Below, in pieces: positions 34,094 to 43,292 of a stretch of 64,000 nt of DNA (its first letter is position 1; each line of letters starts with the position of its first letter). Both the position numbers and the translations under genes were made by a program. The DNA lies in NCBI GenBank assembly GCA_945902075.1, contig CAMDMA010000005.1, positions 1 through 64,000 on the forward strand, written 5' to 3'. The DNA comes from Candidatus Kuenenia stuttgartensis (GTDB lineage Bacteria > Planctomycetota > Phycisphaerae > Phycisphaerales > SM1A02). The notes beneath the pieces are model-generated. The model ran no database searches, was not told the DNA's origin, and saw only the letters and a list, made by a program, of their open reading frames with translations.

Positions 34094-35071
34094 ATGTTTC
34101 CACTTCGACGACGCGATTTTCTTATGCAAAAAGAGCCTAACAACATCTTCGCGTCAAAGCGCTCGTCGACCCTTGCCTGTGGGTTGGCTGGCGTCATCGT
34201 CAGTGTTGTCTTTTCGGCGGCAAACGCGGGGACCCAAGAGACTCCCGCATCGAGTGACACGCGCGATCGGGGCGAGCCGCGCCCGCAAGTGGATCCCCGC
34301 GACCATCCGCGCCGCGAGGGTGGCACATCAAGGCAGGCGGCTCGATCCGAATTCGAGGCGATGCCGCTTCCTCCGGACTGGCCTCGTGCTGGTGGATTTG
34401 GGCCAAATCTTGGGTCCAATCTGAGTGGTGGTGCGGGTGGAGGACGCGCACGCCCACTGATCGAGGGGATGGTCATCGATGAAATGATGAGCGGCGAGTT
34501 CGGTCGTCGGGAGATGAGCGAGGCAGATGTCGCGCGCGTCGTCGCGGTCGCGAAACTTGTCTCGCCCGCATGGGGCGATGTTCTCGAAGCGCGCGCCAAG
34601 CAAGCTCCGGAGCAGTGGAGGCTTTCGTTGCGGTCCGATGGTCGAAGGCTCCTGGCATTGGTTGCGCTCCAAGAGCGTGCGCCGAAGGTGTTTGAGGCAA
34701 AGATCGTCGAGCTCCGTGCACAGGCAGAAACAGCGCGAATCGCAGGGGAATTGCGGCGCGCGACATCAGAAGTTGATGCCGAAGCGGCAGCTCCCGCGAA
34801 CAACGTCAATGTTGCTGAACTCGAGAAATCGCTCGAAGAGGCGGTTGCCGCGCAAGTGGCGGCGACGCTGGCCACGCGTCGCGAGGAACTTCTCGCGATC
34901 GAACAACGACTTGAGAAAATGCGTGCAGACCTTGACGCCGACGACGCCAATGCCGCGGCACTCGTCGAGGAGTTGAAGACACGCGCCCGCGCTCCGCGCA
35001 AGCCATCACGGGATTCGTCACGGGATTCGTCACGGGATTCGTCACGTGAATTGGAGCGCGAATCTCAGTAG
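34094..35071 (+). CDS. Secreted coiled-coil protein of unknown function
   Basis: The 325-aa product has a signal peptide (LACGLAGVIVSVVFSAANA), a disordered Pro/Arg/Gly-rich stretch, then a long Ala/Glu/Arg helical region (residues 130-300, with AELEKSLEEAVAAQVAATLATRREELLAIEQRLEKM-type heptads) and a C-terminal DSSR repeat. ATG 34094 is used; ATG 34124 (MQKEPNN) gives a more typical signal peptide. It is third in the ECF module and may be the target or sensor partner. The ABC permease gene follows after 10 bp. Confidence 0.65.
   Translation: MFPLRRRDFLMQKEPNNIFASKRSSTLACGLAGVIVSVVFSAANAGTQETPASSDTRDRGEPRPQVDPRDHPRREGGTSRQAARSEFEAMPLPPDWPRAGGFGPNLGSNLSGGAGGGRARPLIEGMVIDEMMSGEFGRREMSEADVARVVAVAKLVSPAWGDVLEARAKQAPEQWRLSLRSDGRRLLALVALQERAPKVFEAKIVELRAQAETARIAGELRRATSEVDAEAAAPANNVNVAELEKSLEEAVAAQVAATLATRREELLAIEQRLEKMRADLDADDANAAALVEELKTRARAPRKPSRDSSRDSSRDSSRELERESQ
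35006..35053 (+). repeat. 12-bp in-frame tandem repeat in the secreted coiled-coil gene
   Basis: Three perfect units TCACGGGATTCG followed by a degenerate fourth encode the SRDS-SRDS-SRDS run at the C-terminus of the preceding protein. Perfect identity between units suggests recent expansion. Confidence 0.9.
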
Positions 35072-35081
35072 CATTCACAGG

Positions 35082-36104
35082 ATGCATGCAGCTCGCGTCG
35101 CAGTCGAAGCAGGTCGTCCAACGCCGCGGGTGAGTCTCGGCTTCGCCGGACGTGCGGGATTCCTCGTACTTTCCTGCATTCTGTTGGCGTGCGTCGCGAC
35201 GCTCCCTTGGTCGATGGGTGCGGTTTCGACGGGCGCAACCCAACTTCCGAGATACGAAGCGTCGAACCTTTCGTTGAACCTTCTTCCTCCGTGGTGGCAG
35301 TCGCTCGAGGAGGTTGATGCTGCGCGTGTCGATGCCGCGCGCGAGGCTCGTCAATACATACCCGGTCGCGTGCTCGGGACCGATCGGCTTGGTCGCGACG
35401 TCCTCGCGCGCCTGCTCGTTGGCGGCTCGATTAGTTTGCTCGTCGGTTTGAGCGCCGCGTGCATCGCCGTGGTTGTAGGAACGCTCTACGGTTCCATCGC
35501 GGGTGCCGCTGGCGGCCGAACGGATGCAGCACTCATGCGCTTTGTCGACATCCTGTTCGGACTCCCATCGATCCTCCTCGTCGTACTTCTCGCAGTCGCC
35601 GTGGACGGCCTTCTCGAACGCCGTGGCGCTGATCTGCCGTTGGCATCACGACAACTCATCAATATTGCGACGCTTCTCCTCGCGATTGGCGGAATGAGTT
35701 GGCTCACGATGGCGCGTGTCATTCGCGGACAAGTCATGTCCCTCCGCGCAAAGCCGTTCATGGAATCCTGTCGAGCGATTGGCGTGGGTGCGCCGCGACA
35801 GTTCTTTGTCCATCTGTTGCCAAACCTCGTTGGGCCGATTGCCGTTTATGCGGCCCTCGCGGTACCGGCGGCGATCCTCTCTGAAAGTTTCCTGAGTTTC
35901 CTTGGGATCGGCGTCCGCGAGCCCCTCCCAAGTTGGGGCAATCTCGCTGCCGATGGACTGGGCGAACTCAACAGCGTCGACAGCCGTTGGTGGCTTCTCG
36001 CCGCGCCGTGCGGCGCCATCGCGTTGACCTTGGTATCGCTGAACTTTCTCGGCGATGAGTTGCGGGAACGGTTCGACCCAATGCGAGGTCGTCGTGCGGC
36101 GTGA
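35082..36104 (+). CDS. Peptide-type ABC transporter permease (DppC/OppC-like, copy 1)
   Basis: The 340-aa inner-membrane protein has an N-terminal helix, a periplasmic loop, then GRVLGTDRLGRDVLARLLVGGSISLLVGL, the HPLGTDxxGRD-type hallmark of OppC/DppC. The coupling EAA-like loop is CRAIGVGAPRQFFVHLLPNLVGPI, and the C-terminal SFLGIGVREPLPSWGNL block is family-typical. It should form a heterodimer with a B-type permease. ATG 35082 follows the secreted-protein stop by 10 bp. A second C-type permease lies at 39757-41253, so the locus has two. Confidence 0.92.
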   Translation: MHAARVAVEAGRPTPRVSLGFAGRAGFLVLSCILLACVATLPWSMGAVSTGATQLPRYEASNLSLNLLPPWWQSLEEVDAARVDAAREARQYIPGRVLGTDRLGRDVLARLLVGGSISLLVGLSAACIAVVVGTLYGSIAGAAGGRTDAALMRFVDILFGLPSILLVVLLAVAVDGLLERRGADLPLASRQLINIATLLLAIGGMSWLTMARVIRGQVMSLRAKPFMESCRAIGVGAPRQFFVHLLPNLVGPIAVYAALAVPAAILSESFLSFLGIGVREPLPSWGNLAADGLGELNSVDSRWWLLAAPCGAIALTLVSLNFLGDELRERFDPMRGRRAA

Positions 36105-36224
36105 TGTCTTCTCATGCCCGAATTGCAGAAGGGTCGGCAATGGCCGGAAAAAGTGACGGAGCCGTCGGCCTGATCGAGTGAGCGGTTAGGATGCGCCCCC
36201 CGTGTTACCGGGGAAGGTGCCACC

Positions 36225-38162
36225 ATGAACAACCGCTTTGGCTTCAAGGACTTCATTCAGATCGTGCTGCTCGGCGCGGTCGTTGTACTCGTGTGGCTGC
36301 AGATGGTGCAGGTCGATCGTGACCGCGTACTACAGCAGGATGTGCTCGCCAAGCTTGGCGCCATTGAAAAGCGGTTGGCAACCGGTGGTCAGGATGGTGG
36401 CTCTTCGAAGGAGCTGCTCTCGAAACTCACCGCGCTCGAGGATCGCCTTGCGAAGGGGGTCGTCGCTATCGCGAGCGGAGCCACGGCGGCGTCACCTCGC
36501 GGTGATGAGTCGTGGGCGCGGCCCGGGATTCGAATCTCGTGGCAGGAGCCATGGAACTTCGCCTCCGATCCGACAAAGGTTCCGGGCTTCACGGAGGGCG
36601 GCGAGTTCACCGAGATTTTCGAGGGTCAGCCAGCGAAAGTGACGCCATACCTCTCGAGCGACGTCTACGGACGACGCGTGATCGATCGAGTCGCCGACTC
36701 ACTTGGTGCCTACGACCCGCAATCGCTTCGTTTTCGCGGTGTTCTCGCGGCGGCCTGGCAGCAGGACCCGGATGGTTTTTGGATCCGCCTGCGCCTGCGC
36801 GATGGCGTGAAGTTCTCTGACGGCGAGCCACTCACCGCGGAGGACGTGCGTTGGACGTTCAAAGATTTCATTTTCAACCCATCTATCGAGGCGGAGCGGA
36901 CGCGATCGACTCTCGATCAGATCGTCGATGTAAAGGTGATCGATCCGCTCACCGTGGAATTCACTTTCTCGAAGGCACTCTCATTCAATCTTGAGTATGC
37001 GCTCGGCCAGTACGTACTTCCCAAGCACTTCTATTCGAAGTTTGAGCCCTCGCAGATCAACAGCTCGACAGGGCTGCTCGTCGGATCGGGTCCGTATCGG
37101 CTTGAGCGACTCGATCCAAGTGATCAGTGGACTCCTGGCAAGGACCTTGTTCTTGTGCGCAACGAGAACTACAACGGTCCGAGGTCGCCGCTTGACAGGA
37201 TGCGCTTCAAGGTCGTTCAAGACGATCTCGCGAGGCTGGTCGCCTATCGCAACGGTGAAGGCGACATGATCATCCCAACAAGTCCACAATTCGTGAAGAC
37301 CACGAAAGAGCCGGGTTGGGATGACACGAATCAGTCGCTCCAATGGATCAACATGCGGTCCGGGTACTCGTTCATCGCTTGGAACGGCGGTAAGCGCAAC
37401 GGGCGTCAGACGCCGTTTGGCGACAAGCGCGTTCGACAGGCGATGACGCTGTGCCTCGATCGCGAGAAGATGATCAATGACATCTGGGAAGGCATCGGCG
37501 TGGTTGCGAAGGGATCCGTAAACCCGGAAAGTCCTGCGTCAGATCCCGCGCTCAAGCCGTGGCCCTTTGATCCAATCAAGGGCAAGGCGCTACTCGCGGA
37601 ATGTGGTTGGCAGGATCGCAACGGCGACGGCATCCTTGAAAACGAAAAGGGCGAGCCGTTTCAATTTGAATTCACGCGTTCGGGTGGTGGCGAGATCGCT
37701 GAACGCATCTCGAACTTCGTGAAGGATAGTTATACAAAGGTTGGCATCGTCGTCACCGTGCGCGTCATCGACTGGTCGATCATGCAGGAAATTAGCAAGA
37801 GCCGAGATTTTGATGCGCTCACGATGGCTTGGTCAGCGAGCGCGCCGGAGAGCGATCCGCGGCAGATTTTCCATTCGGAATCGATCAAAGAAGGCGGCGA
37901 CAACTTTGTCCAGTGGAACTCGCCGCGCGCGGATGAACTGATCGACAAGGTTCGCTCGACGCTTGATTACGACACGCGCATGCAAGTCTGGCACGAGTTT
38001 GAGGCGACGCTGCACGATGAGCAGCCTTACACCTTTATTCGTGTCGCGCCGTGGTTGCGCTTCGTGAAGAAATCGATCGGCAACGTGCAAATGCATAAGA
38101 CTGGGCTGGAGCCCTGGGAGTTTTTTCGCATGGGCGCGGGCGCTGTTCCGCAGGCAAACTAA
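36225..38162 (+). CDS. ABC transporter substrate-binding protein (SBP_bac_5), membrane-anchored
   Basis: The 645-aa product carries the family 5 peptide/nickel-binding domain (about residues 130-610): FRGVLAAAWQQDPDGFWIRLRLRDGVKFSDGEPLTAEDV-type block, SGPYRLERLDP and GDKRVRQAMTLCLDREKM. Instead of a lipobox it has an N-terminal uncleaved-looking helix (IVLLGAVVVLVWLQMVQV) followed by two short coiled-coil segments (LAKLGAIEKRL, LSKLTALEDRL). It would therefore be tethered in the periplasm by a stalk. ATG 36225. It lies between the two permease groups and probably delivers oligopeptides, but ligand is unknown. Confidence 0.92.
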   Translation: MNNRFGFKDFIQIVLLGAVVVLVWLQMVQVDRDRVLQQDVLAKLGAIEKRLATGGQDGGSSKELLSKLTALEDRLAKGVVAIASGATAASPRGDESWARPGIRISWQEPWNFASDPTKVPGFTEGGEFTEIFEGQPAKVTPYLSSDVYGRRVIDRVADSLGAYDPQSLRFRGVLAAAWQQDPDGFWIRLRLRDGVKFSDGEPLTAEDVRWTFKDFIFNPSIEAERTRSTLDQIVDVKVIDPLTVEFTFSKALSFNLEYALGQYVLPKHFYSKFEPSQINSSTGLLVGSGPYRLERLDPSDQWTPGKDLVLVRNENYNGPRSPLDRMRFKVVQDDLARLVAYRNGEGDMIIPTSPQFVKTTKEPGWDDTNQSLQWINMRSGYSFIAWNGGKRNGRQTPFGDKRVRQAMTLCLDREKMINDIWEGIGVVAKGSVNPESPASDPALKPWPFDPIKGKALLAECGWQDRNGDGILENEKGEPFQFEFTRSGGGEIAERISNFVKDSYTKVGIVVTVRVIDWSIMQEISKSRDFDALTMAWSASAPESDPRQIFHSESIKEGGDNFVQWNSPRADELIDKVRSTLDYDTRMQVWHEFEATLHDEQPYTFIRVAPWLRFVKKSIGNVQMHKTGLEPWEFFRMGAGAVPQAN

Positions 38163-38198
38163 GCGTCGGTATGAGTGCGCGAGAGGAATGGTGACCGG

Positions 38199-39764
38199 AT
38201 GCTGAATTACATCGTCAGACGCATCCTCTTCATGTTGCCCACGGTGGTGGGGATCACGTTTCTCGTGTTCCTGCTGCTGGCGTTGTCGCCAGGTGGCATT
38301 GGTGCCGCAGTGTCTGCATCGACCGGTCAACAGGACGCGTCAAAGGCTGCGCTCTTGCAGGCCTATCTCGAGGATCGATACGGGCTCAACGACCCGGTGA
38401 TCGTGCAGTATGGACGTTGGCTCCATCGGCTTTCACCGGTCAAGTTCGGAACGCGCGATCAGTTGACACCGGCGGGTGAGCGGCTGCGCTCTCCGAAGGT
38501 GATTCCTGAGCCGCTGCTCGTCGGTTGGGGCGAGAGTTTAGGCTCGCGGTTGAAGACTTCGGAGGAGCTTGATGCAGCGGCCGCACTGATCATGGGAGTC
38601 GATGGAATCGCGCTCGACGCGGTTGATTCGACGGATCGGCAACGCGCCTATCGCAAAATCGCCAATGACGCGCTGACCACTCGCTCGCGCTATCTCGCGT
38701 CGAAGCGTTCATTTGAGAGTGCGCTCGTGGACTATGCGAATGCCGCTGGTCGTCAGGAGCTTCTCGACGCGAAGGGCAAGATCAAGTTGGGTGTGCTGGC
38801 GGGCGAAGAGCCTGACGCGGCCAATGGAGCGTGGCCGGGGGTTGTCTCTGCCTACAGCACGATGATTGACGCCTATCACGGTGCGCTTGCGGCGCGCGTG
38901 GTGTTGGAGCGGGCGTTCGCGGAGCGCGCGTTCCCAGAATCTGGATTCAACATCGTGCCCGGAGTGGTGTGGGTCGGGCTGCCCGATCTCGGAACGGCAT
39001 TCTCAAAGAGCCGTCCGGTGACAGAGCTGATCGCCAACGCACTCCCGGTGACGCTCTTACTCAACCTCATTGCGTTTCCCTTTATCTATCTCATCGCGAT
39101 CCCGTCTGGCGTACTCGCAAGCGCCCGCGCCGGATCGTGGTTCGACAAGTTGTCGGGTGCGACGTATGTGGCGCTCTGGTCGATTCCCACAGTGTGGGCG
39201 GGAGTGCTCGCGGTTGGATACCTCGCGAATCAGCAGTATCTCGGGTTGTTTCCCGTGTCGGGGCTTCACGATCGCGCTGCGGATGCGTGGACCTTTCTTC
39301 CTGGGACCCAAGCCGATGGATCGTGGGCAATGGGTTGGCTTCTCGACACGCTCTGGCACATGGTGCTGCCGATTGCCTGCTTGGTGTACGGTGGATTTGC
39401 TGTGCTGTCGAAGCAAACTCGTGCGGCAATGCTTGACAACTTCAACGCAGATTACGTTCGAACTGCGAAGGCGAAGGGCGTCGCCCGTAATGATGTCGTG
39501 ATTCATCACGTGTTCCGCAACAGCCTGCTCCCGCTGATCACAATGTTTGTCACCGTCTTTCCCGCAACCCTTGCCGGCTCGGTCGTGATCGAGCGGATCT
39601 TCTCCATTCCGGGGATGGGTAGCTTGATCCTTGACGCAATCAATCAGCGCGATCGTGAGTTGATTCTTGCCAACACGTTCATGATTGCGTGCGTCAATCT
39701 AAGCGCACTGCTGCTCGCGGACATTTTGTATGCGGTTGCCGATCCGCGGGTGAGCTATGAGTGA
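38199..39764 (+). CDS. Peptide-type ABC transporter permease (DppB/OppB-like) with a large periplasmic insertion
   Basis: The 521-aa protein starts MLNYIVRRILFMLPTVVGITFLVF (first helix), has RYGLNDPVIVQYGRWL as in OppB, and later LLLNLIAFPFIYLIAIPSGVLAS and the EAA loop VRTAKAKGVARNDVVIHHVFRNSLLPLI, followed by IERIFSIPGMGSLI. Relatives are about 310-340 aa. Here roughly 180 residues (about 85-270) are inserted in the first periplasmic loop, splitting the conserved GDLG-S segment. ATG 38199 has GAGAGGA upstream. It overlaps the next permease gene by 8 nt. Confidence 0.92.
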   Translation: MLNYIVRRILFMLPTVVGITFLVFLLLALSPGGIGAAVSASTGQQDASKAALLQAYLEDRYGLNDPVIVQYGRWLHRLSPVKFGTRDQLTPAGERLRSPKVIPEPLLVGWGESLGSRLKTSEELDAAAALIMGVDGIALDAVDSTDRQRAYRKIANDALTTRSRYLASKRSFESALVDYANAAGRQELLDAKGKIKLGVLAGEEPDAANGAWPGVVSAYSTMIDAYHGALAARVVLERAFAERAFPESGFNIVPGVVWVGLPDLGTAFSKSRPVTELIANALPVTLLLNLIAFPFIYLIAIPSGVLASARAGSWFDKLSGATYVALWSIPTVWAGVLAVGYLANQQYLGLFPVSGLHDRAADAWTFLPGTQADGSWAMGWLLDTLWHMVLPIACLVYGGFAVLSKQTRAAMLDNFNADYVRTAKAKGVARNDVVIHHVFRNSLLPLITMFVTVFPATLAGSVVIERIFSIPGMGSLILDAINQRDRELILANTFMIACVNLSALLLADILYAVADPRVSYE

Positions 39765-41253
39765 TCTGAAGCAAGGCGAGCCGCGCGCCATCAGCGGCAT
39801 CGAAGCGATGCGCGGTGTGGGAGCCGGGCGAGCGAAGGGTTTCTGGGCCGACGCGTGGGAGCGCGTTGTCGGGCGATTTGGCGCGCGATTGGCACTTGGC
39901 TGGATCGGGGCGATCGCATTCTTCGCGATTGCGGCGCCAGTGCTGGCGAATGCGCACCCAATGCTCCGGCGCAATCTCTCAACTGGTACGTGGGATTCAC
40001 CGCTCTGGCAGAATCTGACTGCGGTTGATCTCGTGCTGCTCGCGGGCGCTGTCTTCGGACTCCCGTTTGTCTGGATGCCAGTCGGTCTTGCAACTCGGTG
40101 CGGGATTGCCGAGCGCTCGACGAGACTCTCACTGCTACTCCTACTCGGGACTCAGGCTGGCATCACCGTCGTCGGCGCAAGTGCGATCTCAGCGTGGTCA
40201 CGCAATTTGGAAAGTGTGCCGTGGATTCGCGAGTTCGGTCGCGAGCCTTGGGCGCCATGGATCGCAGCAGGAGCGGTCGGGGCGATTGCCGCGACCCTGG
40301 CGGCCGCTGCCGTTGGCTTTCGCGCGTTCCGAACGGGGTTGGTTTTGATCGCGGCGATCATCGCGGTCTCGGCAGGCGCGTCGCGTTGGACGGATCGACT
40401 CGTCAATTTCGACGTATACGACGAGCAAGAGGCGTCGGGTGCGTATGCGATGACGTACACCCTTGTGCCGTTCTCGCCAGAATTTGGGCGTTCCGATCTC
40501 TACGTGCTGCCTCCGCTCACCAAGATCGCGGATGAGATTCCGGAAACGAAAGATCGCCCGATCGGCAATCGAGTGGTGCTCCTTGGAAGCGACGCGATCG
40601 GTAAGGACGTGCTCTCGCAGATGATGTGGGCGTGCCGACTGTCGATCTCCATCGGGTTGGTTTCGACGGGTCTTTCTGTCCTCATCGGCGTCACCATGGG
40701 CGCGATCATGGGCTACTTCGGCGGGTGGGTTGACTTGCTGCTTTATCGCATCGTCGAAATCTTTATGGCAATTCCAGTGCTCTTTCTGCTGATCGTCGCT
40801 GCTGCGGTGTTGCCGCGGAACACCTACATGATGATGGCGATCATCGGCTGTGTGTCTTGGACAGGAGCGGCGAGATTTACGCGTGCAGAGTTTTTGAAAC
40901 TCCGCAAACAGGACTTCGTGCAAGGTGCGCAGGCAGCGGGCCTGCCACTGCGGTCCGTGCTCTTTCGGCACATGCTGCCAAACGGCGTGACGCCGGTACT
41001 TGTTGATGCGTCCTTCGCGGTTGCTGCCGCAATCATTGCTGAGGCGACGCTGTCGTTTCTCGGTCTCGGCCCTGACGGACAGGCATCGTGGGGCAAGTTG
41101 CTGTCAAGCGCGACCGGAACTACGGGAACCTTCGTCTGGTGGCTCGCGATCTTCCCAGGCTTCGCCATTTTCTTCACGGTTCTGAGTTACAACATGCTCG
41201 GCGAAGCCATGCGCGATGCGATCGACCCGAAGCTCCGAAAGGCGGCGCACTGA
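39757..41253 (+). CDS. Peptide-type ABC transporter permease (DppC/OppC-like, copy 2) with extra membrane segments
   Basis: The 498-aa protein has the C-type hallmark [28 protein letters not shown] and the EAA loop [27 protein letters not shown], then [18 protein letters not shown]. It is about 200 residues longer than usual: between helix 1 and the core there are about four additional hydrophobic segments (residues 88-220). It overlaps the B-type gene upstream by 8 nt and the ATPase gene downstream by 1 nt, so all three are translated together. Confidence 0.92.
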   Translation: MSDLKQGEPRAISGIEAMRGVGAGRAKGFWADAWERVVGRFGARLALGWIGAIAFFAIAAPVLANAHPMLRRNLSTGTWDSPLWQNLTAVDLVLLAGAVFGLPFVWMPVGLATRCGIAERSTRLSLLLLLGTQAGITVVGASAISAWSRNLESVPWIREFGREPWAPWIAAGAVGAIAATLAAAAVGFRAFRTGLVLIAAIIAVSAGASRWTDRLVNFDVYDEQEASGAYAMTYTLVPFSPEFGRSDLYVLPPLTKIADEIPETKDRPIGNRVVLLGSDAIGKDVLSQMMWACRLSISIGLVSTGLSVLIGVTMGAIMGYFGGWVDLLLYRIVEIFMAIPVLFLLIVAAAVLPRNTYMMMAIIGCVSWTGAARFTRAEFLKLRKQDFVQGAQAAGLPLRSVLFRHMLPNGVTPVLVDASFAVAAAIIAEATLSFLGLGPDGQASWGKLLSSATGTTGTFVWWLAIFPGFAIFFTVLSYNMLGEAMRDAIDPKLRKAAH

Positions 41254-42374
41254 TGACGGCCATCGCGAACCAGTCTGCGGATACCGCTGCGATGCGCACG
41301 AAACCGCTGCTTGAGGTGGCCGATCTTGCAGTGAGTTTTGCGAATTCTGCGGGTGGCCCGCGCATCCAAGCAGTTGCCGGCGTGTCGATGACCGTCCATC
41401 CGAATCAGACGCTCGCAGTCGTTGGCGAGTCTGGATGCGGGAAGAGCGTGACGGCGATGAGCACGATGCAACTCATTCCAAGACCTCCGGGACGCTTTGA
41501 CCGTGGGTCGATTCTGTTCGAAGGTCGCGATCTTCTGTCGCTACCTGAGCGGGAGATGTTGTCGGTTCGTGGTGGGAAGATCGCGATGATCTTCCAGGAG
41601 CCGATGACGAGCCTCAATCCGGTCTACACGATCGGTGATCAGATCATCGAGGCGGTACTGCTTCATCAGCGCGTGGGAGCAGAGGAGGCATGGAAGATTG
41701 CCGTTCGAGCGCTCACCGATGTGGGCATCACGAAGGCGGACGAGCGCATGCGAGCGTATCCGCACCAGTTCTCTGGCGGAATGCGCCAGCGCGTGATGAT
41801 CGCGATGGCGCTCGCGTGTCAGCCGACGCTGCTTCTCGCCGACGAGCCGACAACGGCACTCGATGTCACGATTCAGGCGCAAATCCTCGAGCTTCTTCGC
41901 GATCTTCAGCGCACACGGGGAATGGGAATCATGCTCATTACCCACAATCTCGGCGTGGTTGCTGAGAATGCCGACGTCGTTTGCGTGATGTACGCCGGTC
42001 GGGTTGTCGAGTATGCGCGCGTTTTTGAACTCTTTGATAACCCGCTTCACCCGTATACGCGCGGACTGTTTAACTCCATTCCGTTGCTCAAAGAGCGGAA
42101 GCATCGACTGACGACAGTGGAGGAGGTGGTGCGCGATCCAGCGCAGTACCGCGTGCGGGTGGGTGTCGGTGAAGCTGTGCGCGACGGAGGTGATCTCGTG
42201 CCGTGGTGGCCCGACGCACCGCAAGGAGTGAAACCCCCGATTGCCCGCGACCGAGACGAATACGCACTTGTGCAGGTCGCACCGACGCGTTGGGTCGCGT
42301 GTTTCAACACGCAGTGGGTTGAGGAACACCCAAGTCCGCGACCAGATCTCGACTACCGACGCGACGACTTTTGA
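41253..42374 (+). CDS. Peptide-type ABC transporter ATP-binding protein (DppD/OppD-like)
   Basis: The 373-aa ATPase has Walker [16 protein letters not shown]-loop [10 protein letters not shown], signature [15 protein letters not shown], Walker [13 protein letters not shown] and switch His in ITHNLGVV. The C-terminal oligopeptide/dipeptide domain with [12 protein letters not shown] and a further 90 residues follow. OppD-type ATPases normally pair with OppF; none is adjacent, so this one may act as a homodimer or with a distant partner. The ATG at 41253 overlaps the permease stop (TGATG). Confidence 0.95.
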   Translation: MTAIANQSADTAAMRTKPLLEVADLAVSFANSAGGPRIQAVAGVSMTVHPNQTLAVVGESGCGKSVTAMSTMQLIPRPPGRFDRGSILFEGRDLLSLPEREMLSVRGGKIAMIFQEPMTSLNPVYTIGDQIIEAVLLHQRVGAEEAWKIAVRALTDVGITKADERMRAYPHQFSGGMRQRVMIAMALACQPTLLLADEPTTALDVTIQAQILELLRDLQRTRGMGIMLITHNLGVVAENADVVCVMYAGRVVEYARVFELFDNPLHPYTRGLFNSIPLLKERKHRLTTVEEVVRDPAQYRVRVGVGEAVRDGGDLVPWWPDAPQGVKPPIARDRDEYALVQVAPTRWVACFNTQWVEEHPSPRPDLDYRRDDF

Positions 42375-42473
42375 GACGAGGTTTCGTAGAGCACGCGCTC
42401 AATCGCGTGTCCGCGCAAGGCCCCTTGATGAAACGATGCATCCACATTCGCGAAGACGCGAAAGGGACCGTCT

Positions 42474-43202
42474 ATGCCAAAGACCACCAAGAAGAAGGCC
42501 CCCAGCAAGCCTGCGAAGAAGACCGCGAGCAAGACCACGAGCAAGACCACGAGCAAGACCACGAGCAAGCCTGCGAGCAAGACCACGAGCAAGGCCACGA
42601 GTAAGCCGATTGTGGGAGAGAAGTCCCGGCCAGTGGTGGCGTCGGCGGAGCGCGGGTCTGTCAAGGCAACGTCAGCCAAGACAGTCGCTCGACCATCAAA
42701 CGGGCTCATCGAAGTTGGAGCAGCTGCGCCACCGTTTACGCTGCAAAATGCAGCTGGCAAGTCGGTGTCGCTCGCAGATTTCGTTGGCAGCGGAGCGAAC
42801 ACCAAGCCAGTTGTCCTCTACTTTTATCCGCAAGATGACACGCCGGGCTGCACGGTCGAGGCATGCGCATTTCGGGATAATCGTCCGAAGTTTGCCAAAC
42901 TCAGTTGCACGATTCTCGGGGTGAGCCCGGATTCGCCGGAGAGTCATCGAGCGTTCGACGCGAAGTTCAAGCTCGGACTCACCCTGCTTGCCGACACGCC
43001 TGGGGCAGATGGTGTCCCACCACTCGCGGCGAAGTATGGCGTATGGCAGGAGAAGAACATGTACGGAAAGAAGTACATGGGAATCGTGCGGACGACCTAC
43101 GTGATTGCGCCGAATGGAACCATCGCCGCGCGATTCGACCGGGTAAAGGTCGATGGTCATGCGGAGGCAGTGCTCGCAGCCGTAGCCTCTATCGGAGCGT
43201 GA
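42474..43202 (+). CDS. Peroxiredoxin (BCP/PrxQ type) with a Lys/Ser/Thr-rich N-terminal tail
   Basis: Residues 75-242 form a thioredoxin-fold peroxiredoxin: GLIEVGAAAPPFTLQNAAGKSVSLADF, the active site YFYPQDDTPGCTVEACAFRDN (peroxidatic Cys in PGCT, resolving Cys five residues later) and YGVWQEKNMYGKKYMGIVRTTYVI, typical of BCP. It reduces hydroperoxides with thioredoxin. The first 75 residues, rich in Lys, Ser and Thr and built from 12-bp repeats, resemble histone H1-like tails and are absent in relatives (about 155 aa). The start could be internal near GLIEVG, but the tail is in frame and open. Not part of the ABC operon by spacing (100 bp). Confidence 0.9.
   Translation: MPKTTKKKAPSKPAKKTASKTTSKTTSKTTSKPASKTTSKATSKPIVGEKSRPVVASAERGSVKATSAKTVARPSNGLIEVGAAAPPFTLQNAAGKSVSLADFVGSGANTKPVVLYFYPQDDTPGCTVEACAFRDNRPKFAKLSCTILGVSPDSPESHRAFDAKFKLGLTLLADTPGADGVPPLAAKYGVWQEKNMYGKKYMGIVRTTYVIAPNGTIAARFDRVKVDGHAEAVLAAVASIGA
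42528..42599 (+). repeat. 12-bp in-frame tandem repeat in the peroxiredoxin gene
   Basis: Six units of consensus AGCAAGACCACG (one reads AGCAAGCCTGCG, one AGCAAGGCCACG) encode SKTT/SKPA/SKAT repeats in the basic tail of the peroxiredoxin. The first three copies are identical. Confidence 0.9.
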
Positions 43203-43292
43203 CGCGCGGCAAGCGCAGATCGACCTCGGCTGAGTGAGTTCATCGCGACGAATGGGTTCGCTGCGTCGGCGGCCAAGCGTTACGCTGCATCG

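Noticed and set aside
33403-35001. Minus-strand open frame of 532 codons opposite the anti-sigma and coiled-coil genes
   Set aside because: Composition is Arg/Ser-dominated low complexity, and the opposite strand has genes with start signals and signal peptides.
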